Assembly (NCBI RefSeq): GCF_001894745.1
Contig: NZ_BBYF01000017.1
Location: forward strand, 1 to 64,000
Reading direction: 5' to 3'
DNA from: Paenibacillus sp. NAIST15-1
Lineage (GTDB): Bacteria; Bacillota; Bacilli; Paenibacillales; Paenibacillaceae
Length of the DNA: 64,000 nt
Both the position numbers and the translations under genes were made by a program. Shown in pieces: positions 20,525-27,100 of this stretch. Numbering within the stretch: the stretch's first letter is position 1; each line of letters starts with the position of its first letter. The notes below the pieces were generated by a model. That model ran no database searches. It was not told where the DNA came from and saw nothing but the letters and a program-made list of their open reading frames with translations.

Positions 20525-20670
20525 CAGAAGAAGTTATAGACAATGGAAGTTTGGTGCAAATCCAACACGGTCCCGCCACTGTAATAGGCTGAATACTCGG
20601 TCTTAAGTCAGGTCTTTTGTCTAGTAACTTTGCCAGGCCAGTCATTTCGAGGCGAAAGTGACTGGTTTAC
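20525..20670 (+). promoter_or_regulatory. Cobalamin (B12) riboswitch aptamer
   Basis: The B12-box is plain at about 20551-20583: GTTTGGTGCAAATCC followed by GGTCCCGCCACTGTAA, matching the conserved core of the cobalamin riboswitch family. The downstream AAGTCAGGTC element also fits. A strong hairpin (CCAGTCA/TGACTGG with an inner TTTCG/CGAAA, 20638-20666) stands between aptamer and terminator. The edges of the aptamer are approximate. Confidence 0.88.
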
Positions 20671-20672
20671 AA

Positions 20673-20707
20673 GTCTAGTGACGATTGCGCCTCACTAGGC
20701 TTTTTTT
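20673..20707 (+). terminator. Riboswitch-controlled terminator
   Basis: GTCTAGTGA pairs with TCACTAGGC around CGATTGCGCC and is followed by seven T. It separates the aptamer from the ANTAR hairpins, so ligand-dependent termination would remove them. Confidence 0.85.
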
Positions 20708-20724
20708 ATATTTCTCGAAGGCAG

Positions 20725-20843
20725 TCGACAATGCAGTCGAGTTGGCCTGGTGGTCGCCGCCGAATATACGATGATGTACAAGCGAGGCAAGCGGGACGTT
20801 CTTCAACGAAGAAGAATCAGATGCACAATGATGTGCATGTCCC
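20725..20843 (+). promoter_or_regulatory. Three ANTAR-type hexaloop hairpins in the B12-controlled RNA
   Basis: Hairpin A: TCGAC-[AATGCA]-GTCGA (20725-20740). Hairpin B: TTCTTC-[AACGAA]-GAAGAA (20799-20816). Hairpin C: ATGCAC-[AATGAT]-GTGCAT (20821-20838). Each loop has six bases with A at position 1 and G at position 4, the ANTAR recognition rule. B and C are separated by TCAG only and are enclosed by GGGAC (20793-20797)/GTCCC (20839-20843), giving a compact three-way junction. Confidence 0.75.
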
Positions 20844-20894
20844 AACTTTTTCTTACTGAGATTTGTCGTAATGATGAACTCGACCCTATTGAGG

Positions 20895-20924
20895 TTGACG
20901 CATGTTTGCGTTACGATGTACAGT
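20895..20924 (+). promoter_or_regulatory. Promoter of eutG
   Basis: TTGACG (20895-20900), an 18-base spacer and TACAGT (20919-20924). Transcription would start near 20931, just upstream of the ANTAR leader. Confidence 0.5.
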
Positions 20925-20948
20925 ATAGATGATAATTGAATGATAAGT

Positions 20949-21028
20949 TGCACAATGGCGTGCACACGACATAACAAGCAAAGAGGCTTTTTGAAGGGAA
21001 CCATCCCTTTGAGAGGCCTCTTTTTTTG
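20949..21028 (+). promoter_or_regulatory. ANTAR antitermination leader of eutG (dual hairpin + terminator)
   Basis: P1 is TGCAC-[AATGGC]-GTGCA (20949-20964). P2 is AAGC-[AAAGAG]-GCTT (20976-20989). The terminator stem is built from AGAGGC inside P2 and GCCTCT (21016-21021), followed by T7, so P2 and terminator are mutually exclusive. EutV binding to P1/P2 should allow read-through into eutG. The 14-mer AAGCAAAGAGGCTT recurs in the two other eut leaders. Confidence 0.88.
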
Positions 21029-21056
21029 TTGCAACTACTCGTTGGAGGTGCTTTAC

Positions 21057-22199
21057 GTGGATAAACTTTCGATCAAAGCCGATCTCTATATGGGTCATGG
21101 CGCGCTGGATCGTCTGATGGAATGGCGTAATAAGCGGATTTTCATCGTTACCGATCCATTCATGGTCAAATCAGGGATGATCAACATGGTATTCGACCGA
21201 CTGCATGAGAGCAATGAGCAATATATTTTCAGCAATATCGTACCCGATCCTCCTGTTGAAATCGTAACTGAAGGTGTTGAGGCATTGGGTGCGTTCAACA
21301 CAGATTTAATCATTGCAATTGGCGGTGGATCTGCGATTGATGCGGCTAAGGCAATGAAGCTGTTTGCGCAGAAGCTGCTGAACCAGCAGGAGATTCCGTT
21401 CGTCGCGATTCCAACTACAAGCGGAACAGGATCAGAAGTGACATCGTTCTCTGTTATTAGCGACAAACAGAAAAACATCAAATACCCACTTGTGTCCGAT
21501 GATATGCTGCCGCAAGAGGCGATATTGGATCCAGAGCTAGTCAAGAGTGTGCCGGACTTCATTACGGCGGATACCGGAATGGACGTATTGACGCATGCGA
21601 TTGAAGCATATGTGTCTACTAAGGCAAATGATATATCCGATGCGCTCGCAGAGAAGGCTATCAAGCTGGTGTTTGCTTATTTGCCACGTGCATATAAGGA
21701 TGGTGGAGATTTAGAAGCACGTGAAAAAATGCATAATGCCTCCTGTATTGCGGGAATGGCATTCAATATTACATCACTGGGGCTGAATCATGGCATTGCG
21801 CATGTCGCAGGTGCCAAATTCAAAATTGCGCATGGCCGCATGAATGCGATGCTGCTCCCGCATGTTATTGAATACAATGCAAATTATAAACCAGGCTATG
21901 GCAGAGAAGAGAGCACAGCTGCAGCGGTTCGTTACGCAGAAATCGCGAAGAGCTTGGGTCTATCCGCACCGAATCCGAAGAGCGGTGTACGCAGCTTGGT
22001 GCAAGCTATCAAGCAGCTGCAGAAGCAATTGCAGATGCCGCAGACGCTGAAGGAATGCGGAGTTGAGAAGGCGCTGTTGGATGAAATGAGAGCGTCGGTT
22101 GCCGAAGGCGCGTTGAAAGACGGCTGCACCGCGACGAATCCTCGTGTACCAACAGCAGGAGATGTGGCTGAAATTTTGAACAAAATGTTTCAATCGTAG
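21057..22199 (+). CDS. eutG: Iron-containing alcohol dehydrogenase EutG
   Basis: Reduces acetaldehyde to ethanol with NADH, recycling NAD+ for EutE in the microcompartment. The family III (Fe-ADH) signature is clear: IAIGGGSAIDAAKAM (nucleotide loop), PTTSGTGSEVT, ADTGMDVLTHAIEAYVS, and the metal-binding GLNHGIAHVAGAKFKIAHG. I place the start at GTG 21057 (380 residues, GGAGGTG six bases upstream). Longer in-frame extensions run back through the ANTAR terminator, which cannot be coding. It is the first gene of the eut locus and has its own leader. Confidence 0.93.
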   Translation: MDKLSIKADLYMGHGALDRLMEWRNKRIFIVTDPFMVKSGMINMVFDRLHESNEQYIFSNIVPDPPVEIVTEGVEALGAFNTDLIIAIGGGSAIDAAKAMKLFAQKLLNQQEIPFVAIPTTSGTGSEVTSFSVISDKQKNIKYPLVSDDMLPQEAILDPELVKSVPDFITADTGMDVLTHAIEAYVSTKANDISDALAEKAIKLVFAYLPRAYKDGGDLEAREKMHNASCIAGMAFNITSLGLNHGIAHVAGAKFKIAHGRMNAMLLPHVIEYNANYKPGYGREESTAAAVRYAEIAKSLGLSAPNPKSGVRSLVQAIKQLQKQLQMPQTLKECGVEKALLDEMRASVAEGALKDGCTATNPRVPTAGDVAEILNKMFQS

Positions 22200-22228
22200 G
22201 TTTGCGTCGAATTTTGTCTGAATGTGTA

Positions 22229-22258
22229 TTGACAACGTTTGCAGTATTAAAATATAGT
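22229..22258 (+). promoter_or_regulatory. Promoter of eutSPVW
   Basis: A consensus TTGACA (22229-22234), an 18-base spacer and TATAGT (22253-22258). The expected transcript start (about 22265) coincides with the first base of the P1 hairpin. Confidence 0.75.
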
Positions 22259-22264
22259 AAAGGT

Positions 22265-22351
22265 AACACAACGGCGTGTTGCATACAAAACCAAGCAAAG
22301 AGGCTTCTTAAAATTCCTGTGTGAACTTTTAAGGGGCTTTTATGTTTTTTT
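22265..22351 (+). promoter_or_regulatory. ANTAR antitermination leader of eutS
   Basis: P1 is AACAC-[AACGGC]-GTGTT (22265-22280). P2 is AAGC-[AAAGAG]-GCTT (22293-22306). The rival terminator pairs AGGCTTCTTAAAA with TTTTAAGGGGCTT (several G-U pairs) ahead of a T7 run at 22345-22351. Confidence 0.88.
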
Positions 22352-22394
22352 ACAGCAATTTCACGTGTTTCTGACATGAGAGTGAGATGATGGT

Positions 22395-22751
22395 ATGGAG
22401 CAACACACTGAGAAACAACGCGTTATCCAAGAGTACGTGCCTGGTAAACAGGTCACGCTGGCTCATATTATCGCGAATCCGAATCCAGATATCTATAAGA
22501 AGCTGGGATTAGGGAATGACGCACATGATTCCATCGGAGTCATGACGATAACACCAAGCGAGGCGTCCATTATTGCAGCGGATATCGCGACGAAGGCGGC
22601 TGGCGTACAGATTGGCTTTGTTGATCGCTTCAGCGGATCACTCGTCATTACAGGCGATGTATCCTCTGTCGAATCCGCCATAAGTGAAGTGCTGTTTGGA
22701 CTGCAAAATATTTTAGGCTTCTCAACTGCTGCGAACATAACAAGAACGTAG
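22395..22751 (+). CDS. eutS: Microcompartment shell protein EutS
   Basis: 118-residue circularly permuted BMC-domain protein, forming hexamers in the facets of the Eut shell. The start [21 protein letters not shown] and the middle [29 protein letters not shown] are typical of EutS, which is about 111 residues in E. coli. The RBS is weak (AGTGAGATG). It lies first in the eutS-P-V-W transcript, behind an ANTAR leader, and its stop codon abuts the eutP start region. Confidence 0.92.
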   Translation: MEQHTEKQRVIQEYVPGKQVTLAHIIANPNPDIYKKLGLGNDAHDSIGVMTITPSEASIIAADIATKAAGVQIGFVDRFSGSLVITGDVSSVESAISEVLFGLQNILGFSTAANITRT

Positions 22752-22763
22752 GTGAAGAAGCTG

Positions 22764-23195
22764 ATGAGAAAAATTATTTTCGCCGGAAGTACCGGTTCTG
22801 GCAAGACGACTCTGTGCCAATGGCTGCATGGTCAAGAAATTGCCTATAAAAAGACGCAAGCGATTGAAAGCTTCGACCAAGCAATCGATACGCCTGGCGA
22901 GTGCATCGAGAACCGATATTTGTACAAGATGCTGCTCGTATCGAGCGTAGATGCTGACGTAATCGGGCTTGTGCAAGATTGCACGAAGGAAGATAGTTAC
23001 TTCCCACCCGCCTTTGCAACCGTATTTGCCAAGCCGGTCATCGGCGTGGTAACGAAGGTGGAACTGGCCGAGTCGCAGGAGCAAATCGCACAAGCGAGAG
23101 CTCATCTGCAGGCGGCTGGCGTGGAACAGATATTTGAAGTCTCGACGATAGAGAATGTGGGAGTGGAGGCGCTTCAGCAATACTTGGAGGCGTAA
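22764..23195 (+). CDS. eutP: EutP (PduV-EutP family) P-loop protein
   Basis: 143 residues. The Walker A loop GSTGSGKTTL is at residues 8-17, the switch-like DTPGE near 45 and a VVTKVEL motif in place of NKxD near 98. EutP proteins have been reported as acetate kinases as well as small GTPase-like proteins; the sequence does not decide this. ATG 22764 is favoured because AGGTG lies nine bases upstream and the P-loop then sits at the usual distance from the N-terminus. A GTG at 22752 is the alternative. Confidence 0.88.
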   Translation: MRKIIFAGSTGSGKTTLCQWLHGQEIAYKKTQAIESFDQAIDTPGECIENRYLYKMLLVSSVDADVIGLVQDCTKEDSYFPPAFATVFAKPVIGVVTKVELAESQEQIAQARAHLQAAGVEQIFEVSTIENVGVEALQQYLEA

Positions 23196-23272
23196 ACGGC
23201 TGATTCTATTATTACAAGAGGCGCAATACCAATAGACAAGCAAATAACGGCAGACAATGAGGTGCATGACAC

Positions 23273-23845
23273 ATGAATGGAAAAATTGTAATAGTCGACG
23301 ACGAACCTATTACAAGAATGGATATTCGTGAGATGCTCGAAGAGGCGAACTACAATGTAGTAGGCGAAGCTTCCGATGGATTTGAAGCCATCGAATTATG
23401 TAAGAAGCATCTGCCTGACCTCGTCATCATGGATGTTCAAATGCCCATCCTCGATGGGCTCAAGGCTAGTAAACGAATCTTATCAGAGCAGCTGGCAGGA
23501 GGAATTCTTCTCCTGACCGCCTTCAGCGACAAGCAGACTATCGAGAAAGCCTCGGCTGTCGGTGCGCTTGGCTATCTGGTAAAGCCGCTTGATGAAAAGT
23601 CGTTCATTCCCATGGTGGAAGTGACCATTGCCAAAGGCAAGGAGATACGCAAGCTGGAGCAGAATCTATCGAAGCTGACGCAGAAGATGGAAGAGCGCAA
23701 AGCAGTGGAGAAGGCGAAAGGGATCTTGATGAAGGAAAATGGCTATACCGAGGAGGAAGCCTATCAAACCCTGCGCAAATTAAGTATGGATAGACGATGT
23801 CCGATGATGGAAATCGCAACCACGATCGTCATGTCCTATGATTGA
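23273..23845 (+). CDS. eutV: EutV, response regulator with ANTAR RNA-binding domain
   Basis: 190 residues. The receiver domain is at 1-120, with acidic pocket Asp9/Asp10 and phospho-acceptor Asp54 in VIMDVQMP, and KPLDE near 106. After a coiled-coil linker comes an ANTAR domain at about 130-187 (AVEKAKGILMKENGYTEEEA, YQTLRKLSMDRR, EIATTIV). Phosphorylated EutV dimerises and binds pairs of A-x-x-G hexaloop hairpins in eut leaders to prevent termination; three such leaders and one decoy RNA lie in this window. The last eight bases overlap eutW, which indicates translational coupling with its kinase. Confidence 0.96.
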   Translation: MNGKIVIVDDEPITRMDIREMLEEANYNVVGEASDGFEAIELCKKHLPDLVIMDVQMPILDGLKASKRILSEQLAGGILLLTAFSDKQTIEKASAVGALGYLVKPLDEKSFIPMVEVTIAKGKEIRKLEQNLSKLTQKMEERKAVEKAKGILMKENGYTEEEAYQTLRKLSMDRRCPMMEIATTIVMSYD

Positions 23846-25286
23846 TTTCAAAGAACGAATCAAGCAGCTGTGCAGACTCCATACGGGGTTGTCTGAAGCG
23901 GATATGGCGTGGATATGCGAAATTGCGGAGTCTTTTGAACATACCGAGGTGCAAGACGATGTGTTCATTGATGTACTGTCCAGTGTATCGAACGAGGCTA
24001 TCGTCGTATATCATCGCCGTCCGAGCGAACGACAGTCCTTGTATGAGCGGCCAGTTACGGGAGAGAAGGCGCTGCGCGAGAATGAGCCTGGCGTTCTGAG
24101 AACTCTGGAGACTGGCATTATGTCGCAAGGCCTTGTCGCCAACACGCAGGAGAATCATCTGGTTCGGCAGACGGTATATCCGATGAAAAATCAAGATGGC
24201 GTCATTGCAGTTGTCATTTATGAAAAAGATGTGAGTGACAATATTCAAGCTCACTTCAATATGGCGGGAGCGCCGTATGAAGATGGCGAGATGTCTTCTA
24301 TGCTGACGGCTATGCTTCGCTTCAAGGATTCGCTTATCAATCAGTTGGAGGACGCTGTTCTCGTGTTTGACAAGCATGGATTTTTGAAGCTTAAAAATAA
24401 TCAGGCAGATGCGTATTATAGACAGCTTGGCTATTTGGAGGATATACAGGGCTTGCATTATGACAATTTGTCGCTCGATCAGACGATGTTCTCCGAGGTT
24501 ATGAAGCAGCATTCATCTTCGCCGTGTTGTCCATTGACGACAGATGTGAAGGCTGCAGGCCGTTACTTCCAAGTGAAGCGGCTATTCATTGAGGAGAAGG
24601 ATCTATGCGTAGGCGTCATTCTGCACGATGTAACCGAGATAAAGGACAAGGAAGCAGAGATCATCTCGAAGTCGGTAGCCATTCGGGAAATTCACCATCG
24701 AGTGAAGAACAATTTGCAGACGGTGGCATCCCTGCTGCGCATTCAAGGCCGACAGTGCAGTAGCCCTGAGGCTAAGAAATGTCTGGATGACAGTGTCAGT
24801 CGGGTATTGGCAATTGCGGCTACTCATGAACTGCTATCGACGGAAATCGATGCACAGGTAGATCTGCTCGATGTCATACGGCTCATTGCATCAAATATTG
24901 AGCGCTGCTTCGTTCATTGCCATGCTATCAAAGTGAACATCTCATCAACAGACAGTATTTGCTTAGATAGTGATCGTACCGTAGATATCGCGCTGATTGT
25001 AAGTGAGCTGCTGCACAATAGCTATGAGCATGCGTTCGGGGATTGTACAGAAGGTGAAATCACGATTACGGCGCAAGTCGAAGGAGGTCTTGTTACCGTC
25101 GTCGTTGCAGACAACGGAACAGGATTCGTGGTAGAAGAAGCTTCTCGCAAGAGCTTAGGGCTGTCGATCGTTCGCAGCTATGTGAAGGATAAGCTGAAAG
25201 GGAAGCTCACGATTGCATCAGGTGATAAGGGCACGGCTGTTACATTTACGTTCAAAAAAATAAATATTCGAACTACAAGGGCGTAG
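23838..25286 (+). CDS. eutW: EutW, ethanolamine-sensing histidine kinase
   Basis: 482 residues with no membrane segments, so a cytosolic sensor. Residues about 20-140 are GAF-like (the presumed ethanolamine sensor) and 155-270 PAS-like. The HisKA_2 dimerisation box has the phospho-acceptor His in IREIHHRVKNNLQTVASLL, near residue 285. The HATPase follows, with N-box ELLHNSYEHAF and G-boxes DNGTGF and KGTAVTF. It overlaps eutV by eight bases. Its stop codon (25284-25286) lies inside the P1 hairpin of the eutA leader, so ribosomes finishing eutW would disturb that hairpin. Confidence 0.95.
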   Translation: MIDFKERIKQLCRLHTGLSEADMAWICEIAESFEHTEVQDDVFIDVLSSVSNEAIVVYHRRPSERQSLYERPVTGEKALRENEPGVLRTLETGIMSQGLVANTQENHLVRQTVYPMKNQDGVIAVVIYEKDVSDNIQAHFNMAGAPYEDGEMSSMLTAMLRFKDSLINQLEDAVLVFDKHGFLKLKNNQADAYYRQLGYLEDIQGLHYDNLSLDQTMFSEVMKQHSSSPCCPLTTDVKAAGRYFQVKRLFIEEKDLCVGVILHDVTEIKDKEAEIISKSVAIREIHHRVKNNLQTVASLLRIQGRQCSSPEAKKCLDDSVSRVLAIAATHELLSTEIDAQVDLLDVIRLIASNIERCFVHCHAIKVNISSTDSICLDSDRTVDIALIVSELLHNSYEHAFGDCTEGEITITAQVEGGLVTVVVADNGTGFVVEEASRKSLGLSIVRSYVKDKLKGKLTIASGDKGTAVTFTFKKINIRTTRA

Positions 25287-25358
25287 TTTTAGAAGCAAAG
25301 AGGCTTAAAGTCAACCATATCCGGTGTGAATCGGAAGTGGTGCTTTAAGCCTTTTTTT
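25271..25358 (+). promoter_or_regulatory. ANTAR antitermination leader between eutW and eutA
   Basis: P1 is AACTAC-[AAGGGC]-GTAGTT (25271-25288), overlapping the eutW stop codon. P2 is AAGC-[AAAGAG]-GCTT (25293-25306). The terminator pairs GGCTTAAAG with CTTTAAGCC and ends in T7. No separate promoter is evident, so it appears to gate read-through from eutSPVW into the eutABC... genes. Confidence 0.88.
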
Positions 25359-25451
25359 GTTCGAATGGTGTTGTTCGAATGTTACCACAATGCGATTCAG
25401 GAACTATGCCCAGTGGAGTTAAACGGAAATCAATCGGTGGGGGTGAGGAAA

Positions 25452-26882
25452 GTGGAAGAACAATTGCTGAGTGTAGGCATCGATATGGGGACTTCTACGA
25501 CACAGATTGTGTTATCGAAGCTGCACATTCAGAACATGGCATCTTCCTTCACAGTGCCGCGATTGGTCATTACGGACAAAGAAGTTGTATATCGAAGCGA
25601 TATTTGCTTCACGCCTGTAATGGAGGACAATCGCATCGATATGCAGCAGATTCAGGTGTTTATTGAAGAGCAGTATGCGAAGGCTGGCATTCGCAAGGAA
25701 GATATTCAGACAGGCGCTGTCATTATTACGGGGGAAACAGCTCGCAAAGAAAATGCCAACGAAGCGGTACTTTCGCTAAGCGGTTTCGCTGGAGACTTCG
25801 TAGTTGCAACGGCCGGTCCAGATCTGGAGAGCATCATCGCTGCGAAAGGTGCAGGTGCCCATACGTACTCCAAAGAGCATTCGACTTCCATCGTCAATAT
25901 CGACATTGGCGGAGGTACGAGCAATCTGGCGCTATTTGCTAGCGGTGATCTCATCGATACAGGCTGCCTCGATATCGGTGGACGACTCATCAAGGTGGAT
26001 CAAGCTACACATGAAGTGACGTACATTGCACCGAAAATTAAGCAGCTGGCAGAGCGGAGAGGCATCAAGCTCGCACTCGGTCAGCGGGTAACTCCAACCG
26101 ACTTGGAGCCGATTATCGGAGAGATGGTCAAGCTGCTCGAAGAGAGCGTTGGACTGAGGCAGCCCGGCGACTTTTATGACACGATCATCACGAACAAAGG
26201 GATCAAGCTGGAACGTTCGATTCCGTGCATTTCTTTCTCCGGCGGCGTCGCGGACTACATTTATGAAGAGGCGACGGGCGATGTGTTCCAGTACGGTGAC
26301 ATCGGCATCTTGCTCGGCCGTGCCATCGCAGCGTCTCCGCTTACGGCGCAGATGACAGTGGCTCGGTCAGCTGAGACCATCCGAGCAACCGTAGTTGGAG
26401 CAGGGTCTCATACGACGGAAATTAGCGGCAGCACGATTACGTACACGGAAGAGAGCTTCCCGATTAAGAATATTCCGATTCTGAAGCTTGCTGCGGCAGA
26501 TGAGTCGGGAAGCAGTGAGACGCTGGCGCAGGCGATTGCCGACAAGCTGAATTGGTTCAAGCTGAACAATGATCTGCAGCGGGTTGCGATTGCATTGGAA
26601 GGGAAGAAGAGCCCCAGCTTCCAAGAGGTTCAGAAATATGCGCAAGGGCTGTATCAAGGCATGTCCGAGCTGCTGGAGCGGGATTATCCCCTCATCGTGA
26701 TCGTCCATCACGACATGGCGAAAGTGCTGGGACAGACGCTGTACGCCCTGCTTGACTACAAGAAGGATGTTGTCTGCATCGATAGTGTTGTGGTTGATAA
26801 CGGCGACTATATCGATATCGGCAAGCCGATTGCGAATGGTAAGGTGCTGCCAGTCGTCATTAAAACCCTCGTATTTCATTAG
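25452..26882 (+). CDS. eutA: EutA, reactivating factor of ethanolamine ammonia-lyase
   Basis: 476 residues. A Hsp70/actin-like ATPase fold is indicated by LSVGIDMGTSTTQIVLSKL at the start, NIDIGGGTSNLALFASG in the middle and CISFSGGVADYIY later. EutA expels inactive cobalamin from EutBC using ATP. GTG 25452 is chosen because it follows GGGGGTGAGG and begins directly before the first beta strand. Longer in-frame starts would run into the upstream terminator hairpin. It is the first gene of the long structural segment of the operon. Confidence 0.93.
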   Translation: MEEQLLSVGIDMGTSTTQIVLSKLHIQNMASSFTVPRLVITDKEVVYRSDICFTPVMEDNRIDMQQIQVFIEEQYAKAGIRKEDIQTGAVIITGETARKENANEAVLSLSGFAGDFVVATAGPDLESIIAAKGAGAHTYSKEHSTSIVNIDIGGGTSNLALFASGDLIDTGCLDIGGRLIKVDQATHEVTYIAPKIKQLAERRGIKLALGQRVTPTDLEPIIGEMVKLLEESVGLRQPGDFYDTIITNKGIKLERSIPCISFSGGVADYIYEEATGDVFQYGDIGILLGRAIAASPLTAQMTVARSAETIRATVVGAGSHTTEISGSTITYTEESFPIKNIPILKLAAADESGSSETLAQAIADKLNWFKLNNDLQRVAIALEGKKSPSFQEVQKYAQGLYQGMSELLERDYPLIVIVHHDMAKVLGQTLYALLDYKKDVVCIDSVVVDNGDYIDIGKPIANGKVLPVVIKTLVFH

Positions 26883-26887
26883 GGGAG

Positions 26888-27053
26888 GTTCAAAAATTTC
26901 GATTTTGATCACGAAGTGATACTGGTAGTAACTCGGCATCGAACATTGCGTTCACTCTCGAAATCCGCTGCTCATGTAGTCCCGACTACACTGCGCTGCT
27001 CATTCTTCGAGTTCTCACAATCTTCTCGGTGCTGAAAACCGAATTTTTTGAAC
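26888..27053. repeat. 166-bp MITE-like palindromic element between eutA and eutB
   Basis: The ends are imperfect inverted repeats: GTTCAAAAATTTCGATTTTG at the left, and the complement of the right end reads GTTCAAAAAATTCGGTTTTC. Internal dyads (CTCGAA/TTCGAG and a central GTAGTC-CC-GACTAC) allow the whole unit to fold as one long hairpin. It starts five bases after the eutA stop codon and ends 47 bases before eutB. No coding capacity, so any mobility would need a transposase supplied elsewhere. Confidence 0.7.
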
Positions 27054-27100
27054 TTTTATTATTAAGACAAATTGATTATGAGTTGGAAGGAGGAGCTTTT

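Larger units (their letters stand above)
20495..20851 (+). ncRNA. EutX/Rli55-like RNA: B12 riboswitch followed by ANTAR-binding hairpins
   Basis: The RNA begins after the promoter at 20461, passes through a cobalamin aptamer and a terminator (20673-20707), and if it reads through carries three A-x-x-G-x-x hexaloop hairpins before a GGGAC/GTCCC closing stem and TTTTT at 20847-20851. In Enterococcus (EutX) and Listeria (Rli55) a RNA of this design binds phosphorylated EutV when adenosylcobalamin is absent, and is cut short when it is present, freeing EutV to switch the operon on. There is no coding frame with an RBS. The 3' end is inferred from the U-run. Confidence 0.75.

Noticed and set aside
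20765-20780. TAC-[GATGAT]-GTA as a further ANTAR hairpin
   Set aside because: Stem of three pairs only and G instead of A at loop position 1, so it fails the A1/G4 rule.
20750-20932. Short open frame across the eut decoy RNA
   Set aside because: It crosses three conserved hairpins, has no RBS and no protein-like composition. The RNA reading explains the sequence better.
20990-21015. AAGGGA/TCCCTT hairpin after P2 in the eutG leader as the second ANTAR hairpin
   Set aside because: Its loop lacks G at position 4, and the matching A1/G4 hairpin turned out to lie upstream (P1) in all three leaders. This hairpin is just the inner part of the terminator.
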